Shown piece after piece: positions 1 through 8,099 of a stretch of 64,000 nt of DNA. Within the stretch, counting starts at the first letter, position 1. Each line of letters opens with the position of its first letter. The DNA is from Akkermansiaceae bacterium UBA956. GTDB taxonomy: Bacteria > Verrucomicrobiota > Verrucomicrobiia > Verrucomicrobiales > Akkermansiaceae. The stretch spans positions 262,754 to 326,753 of the forward strand of contig DBCO01000010.1 in NCBI GenBank assembly GCA_002293145.1, in the 5' to 3' direction. Under the pieces are notes generated by a model. The model was not told the DNA's origin and did not search any database. It saw only the letters and a program-made list of their open reading frames with translations. The translations under genes and the position numbers were made by a program.

Positions 1-158
1 CCGGTTACAGGACAGAGCGAGGAGAATTCAGGAAAATCGAGATGGACCCAGTAGTGGGCTTGCGGACTGCGGTTGGGAAATGTCTCAAGTTTGGCCTGCT
101 CGGGAGATTGCGGCCAGGAGGTCTGAGAGTTGCCCAAGAGGGTGAGTGTATCGCTCAT
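1..158 (-). CDS. queF: NADPH-dependent 7-cyano-7-deazaguanine reductase QueF (5' part only)
   Basis: Reading the minus strand from the ATG at 158 gives 52 codons running off the left edge. The translation contains LETFPNRSPQ, then HYWVHLDFPEFSSLCPVTG, which matches the QueF N-terminus (LxTFxNP...Y.V....PEFTSLCPxTGQPDF). The Cys in SLCP is the catalytic thioimide-forming residue of the family. QueF reduces preQ0 to preQ1 in cytoplasmic queuosine synthesis. The 3' part is outside the window. No clear Shine-Dalgarno precedes the ATG. Another queuosine enzyme, queG, lies 40 kb away, so the pathway is probably complete but dispersed. Confidence 0.88.
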   Translation of the reverse strand, partial: MSDTLTLLGNSQTSWPQSPEQAKLETFPNRSPQAHYWVHLDFPEFSSLCPVT

Positions 159-367
159 GGAGATAGGGTAGCATGATGGCAGAGAGATTTCAATGCGAAA
201 TGGTGGGATAAACGCTCTACCACTGTGCCTTGTTTGCTTTTATGCACGGCTATGTTTTCATTTTACCGAAAAAAACAGAAAAAGCGCAAAATTTGGATTT
301 CGATAATTTTGCGATTTTTGCGGCCAGAAATTCAAAAGGAGCATCGTTATGCGATCCTAACAGATTG

Positions 368-1870
368 TTATTTCTCCACTGTCTCGGGTGGGAGGCTTTG
401 GAGGGTGAGGGTCATGGTTTGGCGATTGCGGATGAGGGTGACTTGGGTGGCCTGAACCGCGATGGAGGCGACGAATTGCTGATAGAAATCCTGGGCGTGG
501 CGCACGGGATTTTGGTTGATGGCAATGATGATGTCGTTGGGGTGAATCATCGAGGAGCCGAAGCCGTTCGGGTCGACTTCCGTGACCAGTGCACCAGTGT
601 AGCCACGGCTGGACTCGATGGAGGAAAAGGAACGAACGAGGATGCCATATTTGCGGATGATTTCCATCGGCTCACGGGCCTTGGTGATGTCCCCACTGCT
701 ACTTTGCAGTTGGTTGGGAATGTTTTCGGTGATGGTGGTCTTGAGTTCGAGGATTTCGCCCGCGCGCCAGACTTTGATGGGGATTTCTTGGCCGGCTGGG
801 GTGCGCTGCACCAAGCTGATCAATTGATTGGGTGTTTGGATTTTGCGGCCGTTGTATTCCATGATCACATCGCGAGCTTGCAGTCCGGTGGATTCGGCGG
901 GCGAGCCTTTGACGGTATCGATGACGAGGCTGCCATGATCTTCGGTGTAACCGTAGGCTTGGCGAATCCGCGCATCGAGCGGATGCATGTGGACGCCGAG
1001 GAAGCCATGCACGGGACGGCCTTTTTCGAGGATTTGCTTGAGCGTTTCACCGACATCGTTGGAGGGGATGGAGAAGCCGACACCCTGGAAACCGGGATTT
1101 TCTTTGTCGGGAGAAAAAATGGCTACGTTAATGCCGACGATTTCACCTTGGAGGTTGACCAAGGGTCCTCCCGAGTTGCCCGGATTGATGGCAGCATCGG
1201 TTTGGAAAAGATCGCGCTGTTGGTCGGAAATGGAGCGTTCTTTGGCGGAGATGATGCCTTGGGTCACCGTCTCGCTCAGTCCGAAGGGATTGCCTACGGC
1301 GAAGACGATTTGTCCGACTTTGACCTGCGAGGAATCGCCGAGCTTGAGCGGTGTGAAGGGTCCGGGAGCTTCAATTTTCAGTACGGCGAGATCGAGCATG
1401 CTGTCCTCGCCAATGAGGACGGCGGGGTAGGATTTGCCATCGTGCAAGGTGACTTGGATTTGAGTTTGGCCGGAGATCACGTGTTGATTGGTGACGACGT
1501 GGCCTTCGTTGGTGACGATCACGCCGGAGCCTTGACCTTGGGTCATTTCTCGGCGGACGCGCGCGCGGCCCCAGGGATCGCGCAGGAGTTGCTCGCGCAC
1601 GCCAGCGGTATCGATGCTGACAACCGATGGAACCACCGCTTGGGTGAGTTTTGCGTATTCGTCATTGAGTCGGGATAAAAGATCCATGTCGCCCAGTTCC
1701 AGCGGTGGCTTTTCGGGGAGCGTGTATTTTTCGGGGCGATGGGGGTCTTGAGGAAAAAACACCTGCCACGGGGAGCTGCCCTTTTGGTACATGCGTAATG
1801 CGGATACGGCAAGAAACGCCACAGCGGCGACGAGGAGCAGAGATAGAAAGCTACGAAGTGACGATTTCAT
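368..1870 (-). CDS. HtrA/DegP-like periplasmic serine protease with two PDZ domains
   Basis: A 500-residue exported protease/chaperone for protein quality control in the envelope. I chose the ATG at 1870 because the protein then opens with MKSSLRSF followed by a hydrophobic segment (about residues 8-26), a signal peptide or anchor; a start 12 codons upstream at 1906 is open but less typical. The chymotrypsin-fold triad is visible: His130 in TNQHV, Asp160 in LDLAVLKI and Ser233 in NPGNSGGPL. Two PDZ-like domains follow, at about residues 290-390 (GFLGVHM..., SPAESTGLQARDVI) and 415-495 (GALVTEVDPNG..., HPNDIIIAIN). The order signal-protease-PDZ-PDZ is the DegP/DegQ architecture. The 209-base gap between this gene and queF holds nothing recognisable. 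Confidence 0.93.
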   Translation of the reverse strand: MKSSLRSFLSLLLVAAVAFLAVSALRMYQKGSSPWQVFFPQDPHRPEKYTLPEKPPLELGDMDLLSRLNDEYAKLTQAVVPSVVSIDTAGVREQLLRDPWGRARVRREMTQGQGSGVIVTNEGHVVTNQHVISGQTQIQVTLHDGKSYPAVLIGEDSMLDLAVLKIEAPGPFTPLKLGDSSQVKVGQIVFAVGNPFGLSETVTQGIISAKERSISDQQRDLFQTDAAINPGNSGGPLVNLQGEIVGINVAIFSPDKENPGFQGVGFSIPSNDVGETLKQILEKGRPVHGFLGVHMHPLDARIRQAYGYTEDHGSLVIDTVKGSPAESTGLQARDVIMEYNGRKIQTPNQLISLVQRTPAGQEIPIKVWRAGEILELKTTITENIPNQLQSSSGDITKAREPMEIIRKYGILVRSFSSIESSRGYTGALVTEVDPNGFGSSMIHPNDIIIAINQNPVRHAQDFYQQFVASIAVQATQVTLIRNRQTMTLTLQSLPPETVEK

Positions 1871-1973
1871 GGGTGTGAAATGAAGAGCCTTGAATACAAT
1901 AGTCAATTTCTCCGATTTGCAAGGGCAAACGCCAGCGGTGGCAGAGGCTATGAGTGAATGCTATGAATGGGAA

Positions 1974-2000
1974 ACCACGAAAAACACCAAATACACGAAA
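1974..2000. repeat. Relic of the 'ACCACGAAAAACAC' type intergenic repeat
   Basis: An A- and C-rich stretch (accacgaaaaacaccaaata and onward) in the gap between the protease and the DUF3147 gene resembles a dispersed non-coding motif I know from Verrucomicrobiota and some other phyla. A related stretch is at 42030-42060 (gccacaaaaaaacgcaagaa). It is followed by an imperfect hairpin, AAAGCAAAG (1998-2006) with CTTTGCTTT (2024-2032). Its function is unknown. Confidence 0.45.
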
Positions 2001-2050
2001 GCAAAGACAGCTTGGATGGGGTGCTTTGCTTTTTTGATCGATCACTCATT

Positions 2051-2449
2051 TCACGACTTTGGCATGAGATCGATGCCGAATTTGCGCAGCACGATGACAG
2101 TGATCCAGAATAGTGCGATGGTCATGGCGCAGTTGGCGAGCAGGGCGGGCCAAAAGGTCCAGCCTTGGCGGAGTAGCCAGGGAAAGACGAGAAACATCGG
2201 TAGGGTTGGGAGGACGAACCAGAAGGTGCCTTCGGCGTGATTGGCAATGCGGGTGCTGCTTTGTTTTTCTTGGTGCATCCACACCATGGCGATCAGAGAA
2301 GTGAAAGGCAGCGCGATAAGCAAGGCGGATAAGCGCTCGTGAAACAACTGCACTTTGGTGACGATGACGATTAAGAGGGCTGTAACGAGTAGCTTGACCA
2401 CATCCATGGCGGAAAATTGAAAAAGTTGTGACCAAGGGTTAGGCGTCAT
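2051..2449 (-). CDS. Small DUF3147-like integral membrane protein
   Basis: A 132-residue, almost entirely hydrophobic protein with about four predicted membrane segments (approximately residues 18-33, 40-58, 75-92 and 98-121). The pattern ERLSALLIALPFTSLIAM, then HAEGTFWFVLPTLPMFLVFP, then FWPALLANCAMT resembles the DUF3147 family of uncharacterised membrane proteins. The assignment is from memory of the family pattern. The gene lies 21 nt downstream of the Gfo/Idh/MocA oxidoreductase on the same strand and may be cotranscribed with it. A second in-frame ATG (2407) would remove 14 residues before the first membrane segment and is also plausible; neither start has a clear Shine-Dalgarno. The function is unknown. 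Confidence 0.72.
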   Translation of the reverse strand: MTPNPWSQLFQFSAMDVVKLLVTALLIVIVTKVQLFHERLSALLIALPFTSLIAMVWMHQEKQSSTRIANHAEGTFWFVLPTLPMFLVFPWLLRQGWTFWPALLANCAMTIALFWITVIVLRKFGIDLMPKS

Positions 2450-2470
2450 GGTGGAATAATCGTTAGTTTG

Positions 2471-3547
2471 TTAGAGGTCTACGGTGCGGCCGGTGCGGAA
2501 GCTTTTATCGGCCGCGGCAACGATGCGCATGGATTGGATGGCGTCGTTCATGTGGTCACTGAGGTCGAGATCTTCGCGGATGGCGCGGAGGAAATACTCT
2601 TGTTCGCGGAGGCATAAGCCATCGTGATCGGGTTCGTCATCGAGGCGGATCATTTCGTCGGCATGGATAAATTTTCCATCGGCATCGAGTGGTGAGTGGT
2701 GGAGCTTGAGGGCTTGGGTCTGGGTGTGGGCGTTAACGTCAGCGCTTTTGCCCTCGGCGGCGGCTTTTTCGGCAACGATGCTGACGCAACCTTTTGGGCC
2801 TACGACATCTTTGACGAAAAATGCGACTTCGCTCATCATCGGGCCCCATCCTGCTTCATACCAGCCGACCGAGCCATCATCGAAGGTGACTTGGAGGTGG
2901 CCGTAGTTGATTTTTCCTTCAGGTAGTTCATCGGAGAGGCGTGCCCCAAGCCCCGATACGCGGATCGGCTTGGATTTGGTCATCTGGCACATCACATCGA
3001 CGTAGTGAACGCCGCAATCGATGATCGGCGAAATCGATGACATCAGGTTTTTGTGCGTGTTCCAGTTTGCGCCGGAAGATTGCTGATTGAGGTTCATGCG
3101 CATGACCAATGGCTTGCCGAGAGTCTGAGCGACCTCGATAAATTTGATCCAACTGGGATGGTGGCGGAGGATGTAGCCGATGGTGAGCTTGCGCTTGCAC
3201 TCGATGGCCTTGGCGACGATGCGCTCGGCAGCTTCCACTGTTTCAGCGAGTGGTTTTTCAATGAATACATGGCATCCTGCCTCCAGTGCGGCGAGTGCAT
3301 AGTCGGCGTGTGTATCGGGAAATGTCGAGATCGAGACGGCATCGGGCTTGGTCTCGGCGAGGGCTTGGTAGTAGTCGCCAAAGAGTGCGTAGTTGCCGCC
3401 GAGTTCGGCATTTAGTTGTTCCCGTGACGAGGCAGAGCGCGTGACGAGACCACAGATCGAAAAACCATCGAGCTGGTGATAGGCGAGAGCATGAGAGCGG
3501 CCCATGTGACCGGCGCCGACGCAGAGGATACGAACAGGATTGTGCAT
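2471..3547 (-). CDS. Gfo/Idh/MocA family NAD(P)-dependent oxidoreductase
   Basis: A 358-residue cytoplasmic sugar or cyclitol dehydrogenase-type protein. The N-terminal Rossmann fold starts with VRILCVGAGHMGRSHA (GxGxxG at residues 11-16). The family motif EKP is at residues 97-99 (HVFIEKPLA); its Lys is usually catalytic. The second half has IIDCGVHYVD (residues 175-183), with the Asp and His expected near the active site of the C-terminal alpha/beta domain. The full length fits the family. The substrate cannot be read from sequence; close verrucomicrobial relatives often act on sugars or inositols. It is divergent from fabD, with 143 nt between the two starts. Confidence 0.9.
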   Translation of the reverse strand: MHNPVRILCVGAGHMGRSHALAYHQLDGFSICGLVTRSASSREQLNAELGGNYALFGDYYQALAETKPDAVSISTFPDTHADYALAALEAGCHVFIEKPLAETVEAAERIVAKAIECKRKLTIGYILRHHPSWIKFIEVAQTLGKPLVMRMNLNQQSSGANWNTHKNLMSSISPIIDCGVHYVDVMCQMTKSKPIRVSGLGARLSDELPEGKINYGHLQVTFDDGSVGWYEAGWGPMMSEVAFFVKDVVGPKGCVSIVAEKAAAEGKSADVNAHTQTQALKLHHSPLDADGKFIHADEMIRLDDEPDHDGLCLREQEYFLRAIREDLDLSDHMNDAIQSMRIVAAADKSFRTGRTVDL

Positions 3548-3690
3548 GGAAAAATGCTACAGAGAATGGCCAGCGCTGTCGAGTGAGAATGAAGAGGAAG
3601 TTTGCAAAGATGGGAACATAGTCGCGCGGGGAAAGAGTCTGGCATTTTGGGATTGCGGTGTAAGCTAGATGCACGTAAATCTCGATCGAC

Positions 3691-4614
3691 ATGAATGTAG
3701 TAGCATTATTCTCCGGACAAGGGGCTCAGAAAGTGGGCATGGGCAAGGATTTCTATGAATCATCGGCGACGGCGCGGGCGATGATGGATGAAGCGGACGA
3801 GGTCTTGGGATTTTCTCTCACTAAGTTAATGTTTGAGGGTCCTGAAGAGGAATTGACGCGCACTTCACGTTGTCAGCCTGCTCTTTATTTGCATGGATTA
3901 GTTGCGCTAGCCATGTTGAAGGAGCGTATGGATGGACTCAAGGTGGAGGCTGCGGCGGGGCTATCGCTAGGTGAATTTACGGCACATGCTGCGGCATCGA
4001 CTTTTTCCTTTACCGATGGCTTGCGCTTGGTAGCGAAGCGTGGCGAGTTGATGGAGCAAGCTTGCCAGAATACGGAGGGCTCCATGGCGGCCTTGATTGG
4101 TGGTGAAGAAGCGCAGATCCGTGAGCTGGCCGCGGCATGCAATGTAGACGTTGCAAATCTCAATGCACCAGGCCAGATTGTGTTGTCTGGCTCGGTGGCG
4201 GGCATTGATGCAGTGGTCGAAAAAGCGAAAGATTTCGGCATCCGCCGCGCGATTAAGCTGAACGTGGCGGGCGCGTATCATTCGAGTCTGATGCAAAGCG
4301 CGCAAGATGCGCTTGCGTTGGAGATGCAAGGCGTGGCGATGCAATCACCGCAAGTCCCTGTGGTTTGCAACTTCGGTGCCTGCGAGGTTTCTGATACCGC
4401 AGTCATTCGTGAAATGTTAGAGAAGCAAGTGACGGGATCCGTTCGCTGGATAGAGTCGATTGAGGCGCTGCGAGCGAAAGGATTTACGCACTTTATCGAG
4501 TTCGGGCCAGGCAAAGTGATTGCAGGATTGGTCGGAAAGATCGATAAAGATGCGCAAATCATTAGCGTCGAGGACCTTGCAAGCCTTGAAGCAGCGATAG
4601 AAAGTGGGGTTTGA
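3691..4614 (+). CDS. fabD: Malonyl-CoA:ACP transacylase FabD
   Basis: A 307-residue enzyme that transfers malonyl from CoA to acyl carrier protein for fatty acid synthesis. It has the N-terminal FSGQGAQ motif (residues 7-13), the nucleophile elbow GLSLGE with Ser92, and AGAYHSSLM with the partner His198. Most FabD proteins have GHSLGE; the Leu in place of His is a tolerated variant that I recall from the wider PVC group. The length is typical. The gene stands alone rather than in a fab cluster; tRNA-Asp follows 81 nt downstream after a T-rich stretch. Confidence 0.95.
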   Translation: MNVVALFSGQGAQKVGMGKDFYESSATARAMMDEADEVLGFSLTKLMFEGPEEELTRTSRCQPALYLHGLVALAMLKERMDGLKVEAAAGLSLGEFTAHAAASTFSFTDGLRLVAKRGELMEQACQNTEGSMAALIGGEEAQIRELAAACNVDVANLNAPGQIVLSGSVAGIDAVVEKAKDFGIRRAIKLNVAGAYHSSLMQSAQDALALEMQGVAMQSPQVPVVCNFGACEVSDTAVIREMLEKQVTGSVRWIESIEALRAKGFTHFIEFGPGKVIAGLVGKIDKDAQIISVEDLASLEAAIESGV

Positions 4615-4695
4615 AGAAAGAATTTTTATTTTTTTGTATTTTCTTATTGCCAAATTGTGTGGATCTCACTAGTTTCCCGCCGCCCGAGTGAACGG

Positions 4696-4772
4696 GGAGC
4701 GGTAGCTCAGTTGGTTAGAGCGCCAGCCTGTCACGTTGGAGGCCGCGGGTTCAAGTCCCGTCCGCTCCGCCA
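4696..4772 (+). tRNA. tRNA-Asp (anticodon GTC)
   Basis: A 77-nt cloverleaf with encoded CCA. The acceptor stem GGAGCGG pairs with CCGCTCC, then discriminator G and CCA. The D arm is GCTC...GAGC. The anticodon arm is CCAGC-CTGTCAC-GTTGG with GTC at the anticodon position (one G-T pair). The T arm is CGGG-TTCAAGT-CCCG. A hairpin terminator follows. Confidence 0.96.
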
Positions 4773-4824
4773 CTCACTCAGGTTTTTCAGATTATTTGTT
4801 TTTGTTTTTCAATGTTTTTGCAAG

Positions 4825-4852
4825 CGGCTTCTTGGTAACAAGAAGCCGTTTT
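4825..4852 (+). terminator. Rho-independent terminator downstream of tRNA-Asp
   Basis: A perfect 9-bp stem, CGGCTTCTT (4825-4833) with AAGAAGCCG (4840-4848), has the 6-nt loop GGTAAC and is followed by TTTT. It sits 52 nt after the tRNA. Confidence 0.85.
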
Positions 4853-4954
4853 GTATGTGGAGGGATTCGCGTCTTGCGATGACTAAACAATGAGCCGAGC
4901 GGGAAATGCGTCCAGCATTTTTCTGTTGCGCTTTTGTTTCAGAGAAGTTGCCGA

Positions 4955-4977
4955 GAAAAACTTTCCCTTTCCGCTTG
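4955..4977. repeat. Left copy of a 23-nt direct repeat flanking the AT-rich segment
   Basis: The 23 bases here (beginning gaaaaactttccc, ending ttccgcttg) occur again exactly at 8035-8057, in the same orientation. The two copies enclose 3.1 kb that includes the AT-rich genes. The surrounding 4773-5113 otherwise holds only the tRNA terminator and a weak hairpin (AAATGC/GCATTT at 4904-4920). Confidence 0.75.
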
Positions 4978-5113
4978 TTTCACGTTCCTCAGAAGGCAAA
5001 GAGGCAAAATTCGGGATCATGCTCAAAAACTCAAACTGTTTTTAGGAAAAAGCAGTCATTTTGATTTGTTGTATCTAGCGTAAGTCTCTTACTATTAATA
5101 ATTTGTTAGAGAA

Positions 5114-5302
5114 ATGAAATTTAGTAAACGCAATCTGTTTTTGTCATTCAAAAAAACGATAAAGAAATCAACTGGAAAACGCAAATCAAAGCTTGCGGAA
5201 TCGGATCTGATGAAGTATTTAAGTGGCGTGGACAGTAATTTGGTGAAAATAACCTCAAGTAATGCACTTTCTCATCAAGAAATGCTCATTTCCAAGGACT
5301 GA
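5114..5302 (+). CDS. Possible small basic protein (hypothetical)
   Basis: A 62-codon open frame starting with ATG after a purine-rich gttagagaa. The product is Lys/Arg-rich at its N-terminus (KRNLFLSFKKTIKKSTGKRK) and Ser-rich at its C-terminus. No family is recognised and no signal peptide is apparent. It lies at the left edge of the AT-rich island, where random open frames are less likely on base composition but stop codons are common, so it may be real or a decayed piece. Its end overlaps an AAGGACTGACCCC motif (see findings). Confidence 0.3.
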   Translation: MKFSKRNLFLSFKKTIKKSTGKRKSKLAESDLMKYLSGVDSNLVKITSSNALSHQEMLISKD

Positions 5303-5344
5303 CCCCATTTATGTTCATACTATACCTTTAGGAGAGACGCCGCC

Positions 5345-6028
5345 ATGCGAATAATACAAGCAAAAGAATTGGTATTGTTTTTTTTGAATATATTTTGCTG
5401 TTGCGTTTTTTCGCAAAATATTAATTCTCACGAAAATCATGAGAATCAAAGTGTTTTCGAATTAATTGACAAAAAACTGGTTTTATTAAATCAGTCGCAT
5501 AACTTGAAAAAAGAAGAAATACTTTTTATTTTTAATAAATACACATCAATGGAAAAGTCAACAGATATCGATGGTGTGATTTCTATGTTTTCAACCAATG
5601 ATCCTTATTTGGATTTCCTAAAACCGGAAGATGCTAAAAAAAGATGGATTGAAATTGCGTCGCGCGTAAAATCCTACGAAGTATTAGGTTTCTTAGTAAA
5701 TTTAGATAGCGATACGCCCACTGATGTTGTATATCTGACAGAAATGGATAAAACAGGGCGTTTTGTAAGTATATTGAGCGTAAGACAGGAAGATGGGCAA
5801 CTGAAAATTATCAGCAACAACTCAACTCCTGATTCCCCTATTTACAAGATAATTAATTGGTGGTCAGCAAACTATCCACATGTACCACAAGTTGTTACAA
5901 CTCAATCTAGCAGAAAATATCTTGCTGTTAATTCCGCCGACACTAATAATAAATACACGACAATACTTGTATGTATTGCTAGCTTATTGATCATAGGTCT
6001 CATTTTATGGAAAGTCAGAAAAAAATAA
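5345..6028 (+). CDS. Secreted or membrane-anchored protein of unknown function, AT-rich island
   Basis: A 227-residue protein with an N-terminal hydrophobic signal (about residues 8-24, ending FCCCVFSQ) and a C-terminal transmembrane helix followed by a basic tail (about residues 205-227, ending WKVRKK), so it is probably anchored with its body outside the cytoplasm. The middle part (DIDGVISMFS..., RWIEIASRVKSYEVLGF, TGRFVSILSVR) has a faint NTF2/SnoaL-like flavour, but I do not assign a family. A good Shine-Dalgarno, AGGAGA (5330-5335), precedes the ATG by nine bases. It uses A/T-ending codons heavily, unlike the flanking genes, which suggests transfer. The next gene follows 22 nt downstream. 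Confidence 0.75.
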   Translation: MRIIQAKELVLFFLNIFCCCVFSQNINSHENHENQSVFELIDKKLVLLNQSHNLKKEEILFIFNKYTSMEKSTDIDGVISMFSTNDPYLDFLKPEDAKKRWIEIASRVKSYEVLGFLVNLDSDTPTDVVYLTEMDKTGRFVSILSVRQEDGQLKIISNNSTPDSPIYKIINWWSANYPHVPQVVTTQSSRKYLAVNSADTNNKYTTILVCIASLLIIGLILWKVRKK

Positions 6029-6049
6029 TAGGTTGTTTTGTCAATCATT

Positions 6050-6415
6050 ATGGTAGTTGCTATTAATGATGTCCCTGATTTGTCAATATATTTTCCGTTT
6101 AGCGTAGTACTAATTGGGCTTCTTTTGAGCCTTCTGTTTATCTACGCTACGTTTAAATTTAGAAACAAGTCTATCACAATTATCAGAGCAAATGGTGTGA
6201 ATTTTTTATGTGGTGTTTGTGAAGGTGACTTGGAGATAAAAAATCTAGAAAGTTTTAAAGTTGATGAAGTTAAACAACGTGTAACTAACGGAATAAAAAT
6301 GTTGTACTATTTTAAATACGATAAATATAATATATTTCACTCATTTAATTATAACGAGGTAAAGCAATATGAAAAAGATGTCATTAGCTCATTATCAAAA
6401 AAATATCACGAATAA
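6050..6415 (+). CDS. Small membrane protein of unknown function, AT-rich island
   Basis: A 121-residue protein from the ATG at 6050; an in-frame TTG at 6038 would add four residues. One strong hydrophobic segment (about residues 13-36, YFPFSVVLIGLLLSLLFIYA) is followed by a soluble, Lys- and Tyr-rich domain of about 80 residues, probably cytoplasmic. No family is recognised. It lies just after the secreted protein and shares its AT-rich composition, so the two are probably one transcription unit. Confidence 0.6.
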   Translation: MVVAINDVPDLSIYFPFSVVLIGLLLSLLFIYATFKFRNKSITIIRANGVNFLCGVCEGDLEIKNLESFKVDEVKQRVTNGIKMLYYFKYDKYNIFHSFNYNEVKQYEKDVISSLSKKYHE

Positions 6416-6475
6416 TGGAGTGCTAAACGGCTAATCTTTTCAGGTCTTAATGCAACGATTTTCTCGAAGTGACAT

Positions 6476-6913
6476 ATGTTCAGAACCTCATTTAGTGGTT
6501 TCTTTTTAGTGTTTTTTTTATTTCTGATAAGCTGTAATAAAACGGGCTCTAAAGAAATTTACTTAGTAGTCGAGATGGAGGCGCAACAAGTTGATTTTCT
6601 GACTGATGAGAAAACTTTACTAGTTGATAGCAGGTCTGTAGAAGCGTTCAATTCGTCTCATTATCCAACTTCTGTAAACATTACCAGCAACATGATTAAG
6701 AATTCTCCAACAGAAGTGATGAAAGTATTAAATAGTCGTAAATATAATCGCATTGTTGTTTATTGTTATGGAAATTCCTGTGACACATCTAGTCTTGTAG
6801 CGCGACATTTGGTCTACACTGGAAAAGATGTATGTGTCTATAAAGCGGGGTGGGAAAACATTAAGTATCTATGTCCGAAATCTCAGGAGTCCTCGCACGG
6901 TAACAACTTTTAG
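6476..6913 (+). CDS. Rhodanese-like lipoprotein
   Basis: A 145-residue protein. The N-terminus has a lipoprotein signal with a lipobox-like LFLISC, so it is predicted to be tethered to a membrane outside the cytoplasm. The body reads as a single rhodanese domain: LLVDSRSVEAFNSSHYPTSVNI (the D-x-R...F...H.P.A.NI pattern), then VVYCYGNSCDTSSLVARHLVYTG with Cys in the active-site loop, and VYKAGWENI in place of the usual GGW. Such proteins bind or transfer sulfane sulfur, but many secreted members are uncharacterised. Gly-to-Ala before GW and the extra Cys in the loop are departures from the classic motif. It is the last gene of the AT-rich island. Confidence 0.75.
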   Translation: MFRTSFSGFFLVFFLFLISCNKTGSKEIYLVVEMEAQQVDFLTDEKTLLVDSRSVEAFNSSHYPTSVNITSNMIKNSPTEVMKVLNSRKYNRIVVYCYGNSCDTSSLVARHLVYTGKDVCVYKAGWENIKYLCPKSQESSHGNNF

Positions 6914-7021
6914 TTATTCTAAAGCTCCGGTTAAGATATAACATGTTGATTTTGCTTTGTTTTTTTATAATGGAACTGTCTTTGAAAACCTCAGTCGCTC
7001 ACCTCACAATAACCTGCTACG

Positions 7022-7933
7022 ATGAAGAATAAAAACATTTATGTGATCGCGCTACTTCTTCTCACGGCGGGATTATTTGTTTGGTGGGGGTTGCGTGGAG
7101 AGGAAAAACGCACGCGCGAGGATGTCAGTCGAAATGTTTCCTCCACGCATGAACCGCGTCCCGGTAAGGCTTCTTCTCGATCTGGGCAGGAGTTTTCAGA
7201 TGGTGAAGTAGGTCTGGGTGAAGAGAGTGAAGCAAGAATCGGCAAAGCGTTGTCGATTCCGCCTGCGAATGTGAAGGCGTTGCCTGTGGATGATGCTGGT
7301 GCTTTGCCAGCGCGGGCGATTTCATCTGATGATGCGATTTTAGCAGCGGGGGGCTTGGGGGAAGTGAAGGCGAAAGCACCAGAAGTCTCGGAAGAATTGC
7401 GCAAGAAGCGGCTGAAGTCGATTGTGGCGAAGGATTGGGGTGAGAGTGCAAATCTCTTGGTGAATGAACTGCGGGCGGGCAGGGGATTTGAAGTGCCGTT
7501 GGAGAATGTGGAAGCATTTCTGAGAGGCAAAGACTTATTTGGTTGGCCGGAAGGGCAGCGGAATTGGATCGGCGATGAGATGATGACGATGTTACGCCAA
7601 GAAGTGCCGCAGAAGGCGTATGAACTGTTTTCTAACATCCAAGCCGATGGCACAGCTCCCGAAGCGATGCGGGATTACAGCATTCAGCACATTTCGCATT
7701 TGATCGCGGATGGGCAGGCGGGGCAAGAGGGGGCTGATTTGATCCGTGCTGCGTATGAATCAGGGAGCACTGTGCTGGCAAGTACCGCATTGATTTCCTT
7801 GCATCGTTTGAGCGAAAAATCACCCGAGTTGGTGAAAGCCGATGATGTCAAACGCTACGCGCAGGATTCTGTGAACAGCACGGATGAACGGTTGAAGGCT
7901 ACAGCTCAGGCGATTTTGAAAGAGGGCGAGTGA
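7022..7933 (+). CDS. Membrane-anchored protein of unknown function with a helical C-terminal domain
   Basis: A 303-residue protein. A single N-terminal membrane anchor (about residues 6-24, VIALLLLTAGLFVWWGL) is followed by a low-complexity linker to about residue 120 and an alpha-helical domain (about 120-303) with short repeats of HEAT-like character. I do not recognise a family. Base composition is like the bulk of the window, so it does not belong to the AT-rich block just upstream, although it lies inside the direct repeats. Helical repeat domains of this kind usually bind other proteins; that is inference. Confidence 0.7.
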   Translation: MKNKNIYVIALLLLTAGLFVWWGLRGEEKRTREDVSRNVSSTHEPRPGKASSRSGQEFSDGEVGLGEESEARIGKALSIPPANVKALPVDDAGALPARAISSDDAILAAGGLGEVKAKAPEVSEELRKKRLKSIVAKDWGESANLLVNELRAGRGFEVPLENVEAFLRGKDLFGWPEGQRNWIGDEMMTMLRQEVPQKAYELFSNIQADGTAPEAMRDYSIQHISHLIADGQAGQEGADLIRAAYESGSTVLASTALISLHRLSEKSPELVKADDVKRYAQDSVNSTDERLKATAQAILKEGE

Positions 7934-7964
7934 AGAAAACAGGCGCTACGCACGTTTGCTTTGA

Positions 7965-8004
7965 CCGCCGCCTTGCAGGACAGGCCGCCGCCTTGCAGGA
8001 CAGG
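7965..8004. repeat. 20-bp unit tandemly duplicated
   Basis: Two exact adjacent copies of ccgccgccttgcaggacagg (7965-7984 and 7985-8004) are followed by cctacaag. The CTTG...CAAG ends make the 3' part an imperfect palindrome. It looks like a dispersed-repeat unit duplicated in place, 32 nt after the preceding stop codon. Confidence 0.7.
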
Positions 8005-8034
8005 CCTACAAGATGTCTATTTTCCTTTTATCGT

Positions 8035-8057
8035 GAAAAACTTTCCCTTTCCGCTTG
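8035..8057. repeat. Right copy of the 23-nt direct repeat
   Basis: Identical over 23 bases to 4955-4977. It ends just before the kinase gene and overlaps a possible TTG start of that reading frame, which argues for using the downstream ATG as the kinase start. Confidence 0.75.
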
Positions 8058-8099
8058 GCAATTCCGTTGTTTTCTAGGAAGAATCCCCGCCAAGTTCTT

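Noticed and set aside
230..1678. A long plus-strand open frame (482 codons) across the protease gene
   Set aside because: It is the antisense shadow of the HtrA-like protease, which shows an intact catalytic triad and PDZ domains on the minus strand.
4657..4893. An open frame of 78 codons over tRNA-Asp
   Set aside because: It translates the tRNA and its terminator and has no coding character.
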